This document shows positions 7,136 through 12,980 of a stretch of 25,452 nucleotides of DNA, piece after piece. The stretch's first letter is position 1. Each line of letters begins with the position of its first letter. A program made the position numbers and the translations under genes. Source of the DNA: JANLSE01 sp038214135 (GTDB taxonomy: Bacteria; Chloroflexota; Chloroflexia; Chloroflexales; Roseiflexaceae); NCBI GenBank assembly GCA_038214135.1, contig JBBQSD010000092.1, positions 1 to 25,452 on the forward strand. Direction: 5' to 3'. The notes under the pieces are model-generated. The model ran no database searches and had not been told where the DNA came from. It saw only the letters and a program-made list of their open reading frames with translations.

Positions 7136-7747
7136 TTAATCGACTAGTTCTGATTGGTTCGCTTCTGGTAACACATGCTTCCCGATCTCATCAAAATGCA
7201 TATGCCATTGAAAGAGAAATGCGGTAATGTCAGGGCGACGAGCCAGAATATACGGTAATCGTCGATCAAGTGACTGAGCAATAATCACGCCTCGAACCCG
7301 ATGGCCAGGTTCAGCGAGATGGATCTGCACCCAGGCAATAGCCCGATCAATCTGAGCAACAATGCGATCCGGCGCTCGATCACGTTTCAATTCAATAACA
7401 ACATAGTCGTTCTGTTCATTGAGGCAAAGTATATCAATTTCAGCAGCATCCGTGCGAAAACGAACGCCCAGCGGTCTTCGCTCTGGAGGGGTATCGGGAG
7501 GATTGTAGATACGCCAATCAGGAAACAATGACGAAAAATGTTCAACAATGTAGGCTTCTGCATCTCGTTCTAAGAGCATTTGGCGAGGTATTCGGTTGGT
7601 TTCTGGCACTGCTCCTGTTGGTTCTGGCGTGGGTACAGCTTGGCGCTGCCTCTCATCAAACCAGACAAGAACAATAATCACGCCAACAATCAAGAAGACG
7701 ATTGTTCCAGCGCCGATGAAAGCGCCCCAAAATGCTGACCAATCCAT
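7136..7747 (-). CDS. Membrane-anchored PD-(D/E)XK nuclease (NucS-like C-terminal domain)
   Basis: 203 residues. One transmembrane helix near the N-terminus (about 10-30, GAGTIVFLIVGVIIVLVW), a proline-rich linker, then a restriction-endonuclease-like domain: AEIDILCLN gives the Asp (105) and VVIELK gives the E-x-K (119-121), followed by the helix IVAQIDRAIAWVQIHL. This D...ExK arrangement matches NucS and related nuclease domains. The anchor places it at the membrane on the cytoplasmic side. The start has GAGGGT six bases upstream. It lies between the FtsK-like ATPase and the HEPN module. Possible roles are defence against incoming DNA or processing of element DNA during transfer; both are inferred. 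Confidence 0.75.
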   Translation of the reverse strand: MDWSAFWGAFIGAGTIVFLIVGVIIVLVWFDERQRQAVPTPEPTGAVPETNRIPRQMLLERDAEAYIVEHFSSLFPDWRIYNPPDTPPERRPLGVRFRTDAAEIDILCLNEQNDYVVIELKRDRAPDRIVAQIDRAIAWVQIHLAEPGHRVRGVIIAQSLDRRLPYILARRPDITAFLFQWHMHFDEIGKHVLPEANQSELVD

Positions 7748-7764
7748 GTTGTACCCTCAGTGTG

Positions 7765-7780
7765 GTGGCAACGTTGCCAC
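7765..7780. repeat. Palindrome GTGGCAACGTTGCCAC, copy 4
   Basis: Lies 18 bp upstream of the nuclease start codon, between it and the stop of the ATPase gene. This position could affect expression of the nuclease. Confidence 0.85.
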
Positions 7781-7834
7781 TTGTACTGAAGATACCGATA
7801 GTGAGCTGGCCAAAGTAACGCAATGAACCTTGGG

Positions 7835-8956
7835 TCATTTCTTCCCAAGCGCCTGGTGCAGCGCCGCCCGAGCAGCCTGATATCGGGCATTGGTCGATCC
7901 TGGTGTGTAGCCAAGCCCCTTCAAAGCAGCTGTTTCCCCAACAGTCCCTGACTGTACGAGCTTTGCAATCGATGTCCAGTCGATCCCATCGACATTCACA
8001 ACAACGGCGCTGGAGGGTATTTCTGGCCCTTCTGGCGCTTGTTGTTGTTGTTGTGAACAATCAGGAGCATCCCCACAATTGCCCGTTGCAACGCCAGCAA
8101 CACCCGTTGTGAGTTGTTGTTCTATACCGAGCGCACTCGCCAACAGGCGATCAGCTGTCATGTGTGGATTGTTGGTCGGCAGCTGCTCGATAACCGGCAG
8201 CACGAGATCACTCGCGTGATAGTCCAATGGCACGGTGCTGAGGATTGCACCATCTTCGATCAACTCTACGCCTTGATTGGTCATGCGTGTATCGAGCCGC
8301 ACGAACGAATCAAGCAGCCGCGTCTGACCTTCAAGGCCGAGTGTCTTGGCTTGGGTATCCGTAGCAATCAGGATAATACTCACACCGATCTTGCGCCCAC
8401 GGCGTGCGAGATCCGCGACGTTCTCAATCGCGTCAGGCGTATTGCGGAGGACGTTCGGCGATTCGTCAATTAGCACCAGCAGCGGATTGAATGAGCGCTC
8501 GCCACGCTGAAAGGCCGCACGGCGGGTTTTAGCAATGGCCTGCACATCGGCCAGAGCGCGGCTGATCGCCTCATACTCATCAGGGCTGCCGATCATTCGC
8601 GCCCCAGCAGGCCATGCAGCCCCTTCGGGATCGCAGATCAGGACATCTGCGCCTGCACGCAGATAGGAGCGAACCATCGCACGAGCTGCGGTGCTTTTGC
8701 CAGAGCCAGGCGCACCAACCAAAAGCCAGCGACGCCCGTCCTGCAAAAGGGTTCGCGTGACGGATGCGGATGCCGCTTCCTGACGCGATGGGCTGGCTTC
8801 TGGCATCTGCCGTACATAGTGCGCTATCAGCCTTGACCATCGTGCCACAGCAGCCCGTGCATGGGGCCAACGGTCACGAATGGCAATCGCGGCTAGGAAG
8901 CAGACACAGGCAATCGCCCCAATTACCTGAAAGAGCATGGCCTGATTGTCGCTCAT
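7835..8956 (-). CDS. FtsK/HerA-superfamily DNA-translocase-like ATPase, membrane-anchored
   Basis: 373 residues starting at MSDNQAMLFQ, chosen because AGGAAAG precedes this ATG; an upstream in-frame ATG at 9046 lies inside the preceding gene. One transmembrane helix (about 8-26), Walker A GAPGSGKST (81-89), DPEG (109-112), Walker B LLVLIDES (159-166), and the helix VADLARRGRKIGVSIILIAT typical of FtsK/TraB/HerA ATPases. A glutamine run and linker lead to a C-terminal domain (about 315-373, TSIAKLVQSGTVGETAALKG) that could be a winged helix. In FtsK-like conjugation proteins that domain reads short DNA repeats. It is probably co-transcribed with the four-helix membrane protein 11 bp upstream. 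Likely role: moving element DNA at the membrane. Confidence 0.75.
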   Translation of the reverse strand: MSDNQAMLFQVIGAIACVCFLAAIAIRDRWPHARAAVARWSRLIAHYVRQMPEASPSRQEAASASVTRTLLQDGRRWLLVGAPGSGKSTAARAMVRSYLRAGADVLICDPEGAAWPAGARMIGSPDEYEAISRALADVQAIAKTRRAAFQRGERSFNPLLVLIDESPNVLRNTPDAIENVADLARRGRKIGVSIILIATDTQAKTLGLEGQTRLLDSFVRLDTRMTNQGVELIEDGAILSTVPLDYHASDLVLPVIEQLPTNNPHMTADRLLASALGIEQQLTTGVAGVATGNCGDAPDCSQQQQQAPEGPEIPSSAVVVNVDGIDWTSIAKLVQSGTVGETAALKGLGYTPGSTNARYQAARAALHQALGKK

Positions 8957-8967
8957 TCTTTCCTCGC

Positions 8968-9513
8968 TTAGGACAGTACTTCTTTCAGCAGTGCCCGTAC
9001 CGTTGGCTCGGGAACTAACGCGATGCCAAGCCCCATGAGGCCGCACAGCCCGATACTTGTTCCATCACTGGTACTAAACAGATGGGTAAACAGTTTCCGC
9101 CCATTGGCCCAATCGAGCAACCCGAGAGCACTGGTGGCAACATCGAAGGCTAATACGCCAGCCCAGATCAGCCACAGCATCGGGATGCGGCCCTTGCCGG
9201 CCAACGTTCCGATCTCCAATGCGGTGATACCGACAGGAATAAGCCAGGCCAGCAGCCCCCAGGTTACGAGCGGCAATCCCCAGCTCGCCAGTGTTGCTAA
9301 GGTAAACACACCGCCAAGATACCAGATCGCTGCAACCAGGCACAGTGCAACCAGCAGGGCCGCTTTATACAGCCCAGTGGTGTAAGCCGTGTTGCTTGTG
9401 CGACGTGGGCGCGATTGTGCTACTGGTTGGGCCGGTACTGCTGGTTGCGCAGCGATAGGCGGTTGCTCCTGTTGCTTGCGGAGCAGATCGGCGATCAATT
9501 CCTGGTTTGTCAT
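8968..9513 (-). CDS. Four-helix membrane protein, partner of the ATPase
   Basis: 181 residues with a soluble, proline/alanine-rich N-terminus (about 1-45) and hydrophobic segments near 48-70, 76-100, 108-132 and 150-170. No family recognised. AAGGAG lies upstream of the ATG. It ends 11 bp before the FtsK-like gene in the same direction, so the two probably form one unit, perhaps a transfer pore component. No signal peptidase site or catalytic motif is seen. Confidence 0.65.
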   Translation of the reverse strand: MTNQELIADLLRKQQEQPPIAAQPAVPAQPVAQSRPRRTSNTAYTTGLYKAALLVALCLVAAIWYLGGVFTLATLASWGLPLVTWGLLAWLIPVGITALEIGTLAGKGRIPMLWLIWAGVLAFDVATSALGLLDWANGRKLFTHLFSTSDGTSIGLCGLMGLGIALVPEPTVRALLKEVLS

Positions 9514-9621
9514 ACGTCCATGCTCCTTTATGCCAAAAGTGTCGTATTTTGTAAGAAAGCCGATACGGATACGGTATACTTGGGAGCGAAGAACTCAGGT
9601 TGCCGCCTGAGCGCTTCGCCC

Positions 9622-9906
9622 TCAGCCCGTTACAACGTTTGCGGTTCCAGCCAACGCGGTGTAACGGGCAAGCCTTGCATCTTCAACTGAGAGCAGATCG
9701 GCCCCGCTATCCGCCTTGTAATAGGCGGCTAACTTTGCCAGTGTATCTAGCTCTACTCCTTTTGCGGTTCCGCTCTCCAATCGACTCAGTGTGCTGATAG
9801 CGATGCCAGTAGTTTCACTGACATCTTTCAACGTGATATTGCGCTGCTCTCTTGCGGACATCTCGCGGCGCAACTGCCTGAATCGAAATGCCACTTTCTT
9901 CGCCAT
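9622..9906 (-). CDS. XRE-family repressor (94 aa)
   Basis: The ATG at 9906 is preceded by GGAGG at 5 bases, better than the upstream ATG at 9933. The helix-turn-helix spans about residues 24-55: ITLKDVSETTGIAISTLSRL followed by ESG. The C-terminal extension is short, with no LexA-like peptidase domain, so induction is not RecA-dependent self-cleavage by a visible mechanism. It is transcribed away from the amidoligase operon across a shared control region containing paired TTAGCGTATA sites, and probably represses both promoters. A small hairpin (CTCAGG/CCTGAG, 9594-9611) follows its stop and may attenuate readthrough into the membrane protein gene. Confidence 0.85.
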   Translation of the reverse strand: MAKKVAFRFRQLRREMSAREQRNITLKDVSETTGIAISTLSRLESGTAKGVELDTLAKLAAYYKADSGADLLSVEDARLARYTALAGTANVVTG

Positions 9907-9939
9907 CCAAACCTCCATATCTAACCTACCCACTAATGA

Positions 9940-10035
9940 TATACGCTAAATAATATATCGTCAATAGCAAAATACTGCTTGACAGCGCTTAATATATCAA
10001 TATAATTAGCGTATACACTAAAATAAACTAGCGTA
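9940..10035. promoter_or_regulatory. Divergent promoter-operator region controlled by XRE repressor
   Basis: Plus strand: TTGACA (9979-9984), 16 bases, TATAAT (10001-10006), both hexamers at full consensus. Minus strand: TTGACG (9964-9959), 17 bases, TATCAT. The operator-like TTAGCGTATA occurs at 10006-10015 over the plus start, and inverted as TATACGCTAA at 9940-9949 over the minus -10. A third partial site (CTAGCGTAAA) is near 10028-10037. The region is AT-rich. The arrangement is that of a phage-type genetic switch. Confidence 0.85.
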
Positions 10036-10046
10036 AATAACAAGAA

Positions 10047-10077
10047 GCCCTGCTAGTGTTCTTACCACAAGCAGGGC
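10047..10077 (+). promoter_or_regulatory. Leader hairpin 1 (before amidoligase)
   Basis: GCCCTGCTAGTG (10047-10058) pairs at 11 of 12 positions with CACAAGCAGGGC (10066-10077) around the loop TTCTTAC. AGGAAGG and the start codon follow. The structure and much of the sequence recur before the next gene at 10962. Confidence 0.75.
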
Positions 10078-10102
10078 AGATGCAAGGAAGGGATGAGCTT
10101 CA

Positions 10103-10870
10103 ATGCCCAGCAATTCTACCACTCCTGTCAGCGCTGCTACTCGCGCCTTTGGCGTTGAGATCGAGTGCTACCTGCCCAATGAGCACTGCCCAGATCGAAC
10201 CTCGCACGTTGTTGGAACGCCTATTGATTGGGCACCAGATGGCTGGCATGCCAAGCGTGATGGGAGCCTGACTGTTGCGCCTGCTGGCTATCGTGGTGTA
10301 GAGCTGGTCAGCCCTAAGCTCGCTGGTGAGCAAGGCTTGATCGAAGTCGTGTTCGTGGCTGATTTCATCAGAGATGAGCTGGCAGCACAGGTGAATGATA
10401 CCTGTGGCGTGCATGTGCATGTGGATGCCAGCGACTTGAATGCTGCTCAGATTGAACGTGTCAAAGCGCTGTTTATCAAATTTGAGAAGCTGGTGTATGC
10501 CTTGTGTGGTGAGCAGGCCAGGACGCGCTACACCAGCGCCTATTGCAGCCCTTCGACTGTTTGGGGCAAGACAAACGAGCGTGGCCCACGCTATCGTTCG
10601 CTGAACCTCACCAATATCTACCCTGGTGGCAAGAACACGATTGAGTTTCGCCTGTTCTGTGGCAGTGTCGATGCTGAGTTGATTGTGACTGCTATTCAGA
10701 CATGCGTTGCCTTGGTGGTGAAGGCAGCGAGTGATAGCAAGATCACCAACCACAAGACGCCACACACATTCATCAAGGGCATTGTGAAGGGCGCTGAGAT
10801 GGTTCCTAACTGCCCCTACAACGACTTAGTGCTGATTGCCGCCCTGCAAGGCCAGCGTGCCAGCATCTAG
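10103..10870 (+). CDS. Amidoligase (amidoligase_2 family, glutamine-synthetase-like fold)
   Basis: 255 residues, first gene of the right-arm operon, with AGGAAGG upstream. Motifs in order: FGVEIEC (16-22), W plus KRDGSL (48-56), GVELVSP (65-71), CGVHVHVDAS (101-110), RYRSLNL (163-169) and TIEFRLFCGS (179-188). These match the amidoligase family, which is predicted to form amide or peptide bonds between a carboxylate and an amine using ATP, with acidic and His residues binding metal-ATP. The substrate is unknown; proposals for the family include peptide tags, cell-wall peptides and antimicrobial peptides. Regulation is by the consensus promoter and XRE operators plus a leader hairpin. Its location in an element suggests a role in host interaction or modification of an element-encoded protein, but this is inference. 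Confidence 0.88.
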   Translation: MPSNSTTPVSAATRAFGVEIECYLPNEHCPDRTSHVVGTPIDWAPDGWHAKRDGSLTVAPAGYRGVELVSPKLAGEQGLIEVVFVADFIRDELAAQVNDTCGVHVHVDASDLNAAQIERVKALFIKFEKLVYALCGEQARTRYTSAYCSPSTVWGKTNERGPRYRSLNLTNIYPGGKNTIEFRLFCGSVDAELIVTAIQTCVALVVKAASDSKITNHKTPHTFIKGIVKGAEMVPNCPYNDLVLIAALQGQRASI

Positions 10871-10888
10871 GCGCTATCAGTCACGAGG

Positions 10889-10917
10889 GCGCTGGCCAGG
10901 GACAAGCTCGCCAGCGC
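10889..10917 (+). terminator. Hairpin after amidoligase, possible attenuator
   Basis: GCGCTGG (10889-10895) pairs with CCAGCGC (10911-10917), starting 19 bp after the stop. No T-run follows, so it may stabilise the mRNA end or pause polymerase rather than terminate. Confidence 0.4.
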
Positions 10918-10961
10918 TCAGGACAGGCGACACGTACAGGAGAGCGAACCAGCACAGAAAA

Positions 10962-10992
10962 GCCCCATCAGTGTTCAGACCACTGACAGGGC
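10962..10992 (+). promoter_or_regulatory. Leader hairpin 2 (before zinc-ribbon protein)
   Basis: GCCCCATCAGTG (10962-10973) pairs at 10 of 12 positions with CACTGACAGGGC (10981-10992), with the 7-base loop TTCAGAC. It shares the AGTGTTC and ACCAC blocks, the spacing and the downstream AGGAAGG with leader 1. The first eight or so codons are also alike (ATGCCCA, then ATTCTACCA). Confidence 0.75.
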
Positions 10993-11014
10993 ATCGCATA
11001 GGAAGGAACCCCCA

Positions 11015-11353
11015 ATGCCCAACCATTCTACCATCGTGAGCGAGCGCTTCTGCTGCAAATACTGCCAGTCAGATGTCGCAATCGAAGTCGAGCCAGGTGG
11101 CGATCTCAGCTACGTCTGCCAGAACGAGCGCTGCAAGTGGGCCTGTTCTGTGGATTGCCTTGAAGCACTCGCATTCAAGCCACAGCCCCTCACACCAGCG
11201 CCAATGGCCCTCGGTGCGGCAACCTATGTGCAACGCGCTGCACAGGCCAGCGACCCAAGCACCGCCCTGCTGAACGAGCAATCCGCCGAACGTGAATTGG
11301 CTGGTGCCAATGCCTACACGCATAGTATCGAGATTGTGAGGCTTGCCCGATGA
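11015..11353 (+). CDS. Zinc-ribbon protein (112 aa)
   Basis: The N-terminus holds a four-cysteine ribbon: CCKYC (about 13-17), then CQNERCKWAC (about 35-44), with further Cys in SVDCLEAL. The C-terminal half is Ala-rich and helical. No named family recognised. The 5' leader and first codons are duplicated from the amidoligase gene, so the two are regulated alike. ATGA overlap with the next gene indicates translational coupling. It could be a nucleic-acid-binding or protein-binding partner, possibly an acceptor for the amidoligase, which is conjecture. Confidence 0.65.
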   Translation: MPNHSTIVSERFCCKYCQSDVAIEVEPGGDLSYVCQNERCKWACSVDCLEALAFKPQPLTPAPMALGAATYVQRAAQASDPSTALLNEQSAERELAGANAYTHSIEIVRLAR

Positions 11354-11571
11354 ACGACCAATCAACCAACACAACGATCCAGATCGAGCGCGATGAGGAG
11401 AGCCATTGCACGACATTCTCAATTGGTCAGGCCGCACTTGATATTCTCGATTTAGGTGGCTGCAATCTCATACTCCAAGATGCCTGTATGGCGCTTGACG
11501 ATATGAACCTCCTCAATGATCTGTTGCAGATTGTGCAGGCTGCGTTGCTGCTTCGGGGGGCGCGATCATGA
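11350..11571 (+). CDS. Small hypothetical protein (73 aa)
   Basis: Starts within the stop of the zinc-ribbon gene and ends in an ATGA overlap with the next. The peptide has a polar N-terminus with TTIQIERDEESHCTTFSIG and a leucine-rich helical C-terminus (DDMNLLNDLLQIVQAALLLR) that looks amphipathic. No domain recognised. Its position between two overlapping genes supports it being translated. Confidence 0.6.
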   Translation: MNDQSTNTTIQIERDEESHCTTFSIGQAALDILDLGGCNLILQDACMALDDMNLLNDLLQIVQAALLLRGARS

Positions 11572-11885
11572 AGATCGTTCAACTTCCGCCTATTCTGCAC
11601 GACCCACGACTGCTCTTGCTGGTGAAGATCGCGCCACTTGGCCTCCATCAGGACATACGCATTTGTATTGAGGCTGGCACTGATCCCAATCCTGAGCCAG
11701 GTGCAACCAGTAGCCGACTGGCGATCTACGCAAATGGGCAGCTCACACAGCGCTATGTGCTCAAGGACGATGACAGCAGGACGGTTTGGGGCAAAGTCTG
11801 GAAAGCCTACCTTGCTACACACCTTGCAGCGCTGGACGCCGCCGGACTGCTTCCTGCTCCCGAAGGAGGATCGCGCCATGCATAA
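11568..11885 (+). CDS. Hypothetical protein (105 aa)
   Basis: The ATG overlaps the preceding stop, and the gene's end overlaps the sigma-like gene by 8 bp. It has a mixed alpha/beta composition (LLLLVKIAPLGLHQDIRICI, SRLAIYANGQLTQRYVLKDD) and no recognised family. Its 3' end carries the AAGGAGG ribosome-binding site of the sigma-like gene. Confidence 0.6.
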   Translation: MKIVQLPPILHDPRLLLLVKIAPLGLHQDIRICIEAGTDPNPEPGATSSRLAIYANGQLTQRYVLKDDDSRTVWGKVWKAYLATHLAALDAAGLLPAPEGGSRHA

Positions 11886-12396
11886 CGCCGCTGATGAGCG
11901 CTTTGAGCAACTGGTACCCAAGTGCCAGAAGGCCGTCAAGAAGGCGCTGTGGCATTGCCAGCAGGCTGATCAGGAGGATGCTACCCAAGTGGCCTTAATC
12001 GAGGTTTGGAAGAAGCTGAACGAGCCGGAGACGGCTGGCAATACCGATAGTTGGTTCATTCAGCGTAGTACGCTCTATGCACGCGATTACGCAACGCGCA
12101 TGGTCTATCGTCATCAGGATCGCCACATACCCTACATGCTGCATGAAGATGAGAACGTGTGTTCTGTGGGTGGCAACGTTGCCACCCCTGAGCCAACGAC
12201 GACCGGCCAGATCGACCAGGCCGAGGAGCTGGCCGACTATCAGGCGCTCCTAGGTCGTTTCACGAACCCGATCATCGCACATTGCGCCTGGTTGTTGAGT
12301 AGTGGCTGGAATAAAAGCGAGACAACACGCCAGCTTGGTATCTCACGGAAGGCGTTTAGCCAGCATATACAGGAGCTGCGAACGACCCTCCGCTAA
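11878..12396 (+). CDS. Sigma-70-like factor (ECF-type architecture)
   Basis: 172 residues from the ATG at 11878, with AAGGAGG 8 bases upstream; further upstream in-frame ATGs lie in other genes. Residues about 8-75 resemble region 2 (ADQEDATQVALIEVWKKL). Residues about 128-172 resemble region 4 with a helix-turn-helix (NKSETTRQLGISRKAFSQHI). Between them lies a linker containing the element palindrome, read as VGGNVATPE. Size and layout match small extracytoplasmic-function-type factors or phage late regulators. It may redirect RNA polymerase to element promoters, for example the recombinase or transfer genes. DNA-binding without sigma activity is the alternative. Confidence 0.75.
   Translation: MHNAADERFEQLVPKCQKAVKKALWHCQQADQEDATQVALIEVWKKLNEPETAGNTDSWFIQRSTLYARDYATRMVYRHQDRHIPYMLHEDENVCSVGGNVATPEPTTTGQIDQAEELADYQALLGRFTNPIIAHCAWLLSSGWNKSETTRQLGISRKAFSQHIQELRTTLR
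12170..12185. repeat. Palindrome GTGGCAACGTTGCCAC, copy 5
   Basis: Located in the linker of the sigma-like gene. Here the symmetry extends to GGGTGGCAACGTTGCCACCC, 20 bases. In frame it codes for GGNVAT. Confidence 0.85.
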
Positions 12397-12465
12397 TTCA
12401 TATGTCGTAAATTGATGCGATCTATATACTAATCCATATGAATTTGTACTGATCTATATGGAATT
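12396..12465. repeat. AT-rich repeats between sigma-like gene and ncRNA candidate
   Basis: ATTCATATG at 12396-12404 is repeated inverted as CATATGAAT at 12434-12442. GATCTATAT occurs twice, followed by ATAC or ATGG-type sequence. These could be binding sites for the sigma-like protein, an excisionase or the repressor. No ORF is present. Confidence 0.4.
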
Positions 12466-12472
12466 TGAGGGA

Positions 12473-12501
12473 TGTACAGGGTAGAACATGCGTGGTATTC
12501 T
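12473..12501 (+). promoter_or_regulatory. Candidate promoter of small RNA
   Basis: TGTACA (12473-12478), 17 bases, TATTCT (12496-12501). Four of six consensus bases in each box. It precedes a structured non-coding region that ends in a strong terminator. Confidence 0.4.
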
Positions 12502-12504
12502 TAA

Positions 12505-12621
12505 GCCATCTTTCCCTGAGAGTAACAGGGGTACAAATCCAGCAACAAAACTGGGTTGCGCGTATCAAGTGGTGAGCGCCCACTTTCTATCGACTAGACA
12601 TCGGTAGGAAGTGGGCTTTTT
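12505..12621 (+). ncRNA. Candidate ~115 nt structured RNA ending in a terminator
   Basis: After the putative promoter comes a stem CCCTG/CAGGG with a 7-base loop, then CCAGCAAC-AAAA-CTGGGTTG, in which CCAG/CTGG and CAAC/GTTG are alternative pairings, then the terminator. No ORF with a ribosome-binding site is present. It could be an antisense or regulatory RNA, or the leader of the recombinase operon acting as an attenuator. It does not match a riboswitch class I know. Confidence 0.4.
12578..12621 (+). terminator. Strong rho-independent terminator
   Basis: GCCCACTTTCTA (12578-12589) pairs with TAGGAAGTGGGC (12605-12616), 12 bp with one wobble, followed directly by TTTTT (12617-12621). It separates the amidoligase-sigma operon from the recombinase operon. 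Confidence 0.85.
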
Positions 12622-12651
12622 GTATATTTGTAGCAATTTGTGGCAAAGCAA

Positions 12652-12751
12652 AACGTCGCTCCTGGCAGAGCGACGTTAAGAAAAGGTATGATGGGGGTGT
12701 TCGGCCCATCATACATTGCCCCTTTTCTTACGTCAATATTCTGCCAGGAGC
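12652..12751 (+). promoter_or_regulatory. Long bistable hairpin upstream of recombinase operon
   Basis: A long fold pairs GCTCCTGGCAGA (12658-12669) with TCTGCCAGGAGC (12740-12751), GACGT with ACGTC, AAGAAAAGG (12678-12686) with CCTTTTCTT (12721-12729), and TATGATGGG (12687-12695) with CCCATCATA (12705-12713), about 35 pairs in all. A competing local hairpin pairs AACGTCGCTC (12652-12661) with GAGCGACGTT (12668-12677) and uses the 5' arm of the long stem. The ribosome-binding site of the next gene follows about 11 bases later. It may be an RNA switch on the recombinase operon or a DNA structure (single-strand origin or folded site). Confidence 0.75.
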
Positions 12752-12773
12752 AGCCCTGAATGAAGGAGCTACT

Positions 12774-12980
12774 ATGAGTACATGTCCCAAGTATTTGCAA
12801 GCCATCTTTAATGGTGATGAACCAACCTTCGCGAATATTCCACTTTGCAATGTACCCTCAGCTGGCGATGAATCAGCATTGATTGGTGTGCTGGCTCGTA
12901 TTTTGGTTGATCTTTGTACGCGTTCCACGCCTGAAACGATCACATTCCCGCGTCCATTGAAACGATTGGAGGCGGCATGA
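12774..12980 (+). CDS. Small protein upstream of recombinase (68 aa), candidate directionality factor
   Basis: AAGGAG precedes the ATG by about 7 bases. The end overlaps the recombinase start (ATGA), so the two are co-translated. Sequence MSTCPKYLQAIFNGDEP..., helical C-terminus, no recognised family. Serine-integrase elements encode unrelated small recombination directionality factors, sometimes beside the integrase. Position and size are the only support for that role here. Confidence 0.6.
   Translation: MSTCPKYLQAIFNGDEPTFANIPLCNVPSAGDESALIGVLARILVDLCTRSTPETITFPRPLKRLEAA

Noticed and set aside
7835..9046. Longer version of the FtsK-like ATPase from the ATG at 9046
   Set aside because: It would overlap the membrane protein gene by 79 bp, has no ribosome-binding site, and the extra residues are unlike the family; the ATG at 8956 has AGGAAAG.
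12510..12530. CTGAGAG motif suggesting a TPP riboswitch
   Set aside because: The remaining conserved TPP elements are absent and the downstream gene is not a thiamine gene.
12538..12562. H-type pseudoknot from CCAG/CTGG and CAAC/GTTG
   Set aside because: Both connecting loops would be zero bases long, so the two stems cannot form together; they are alternatives.
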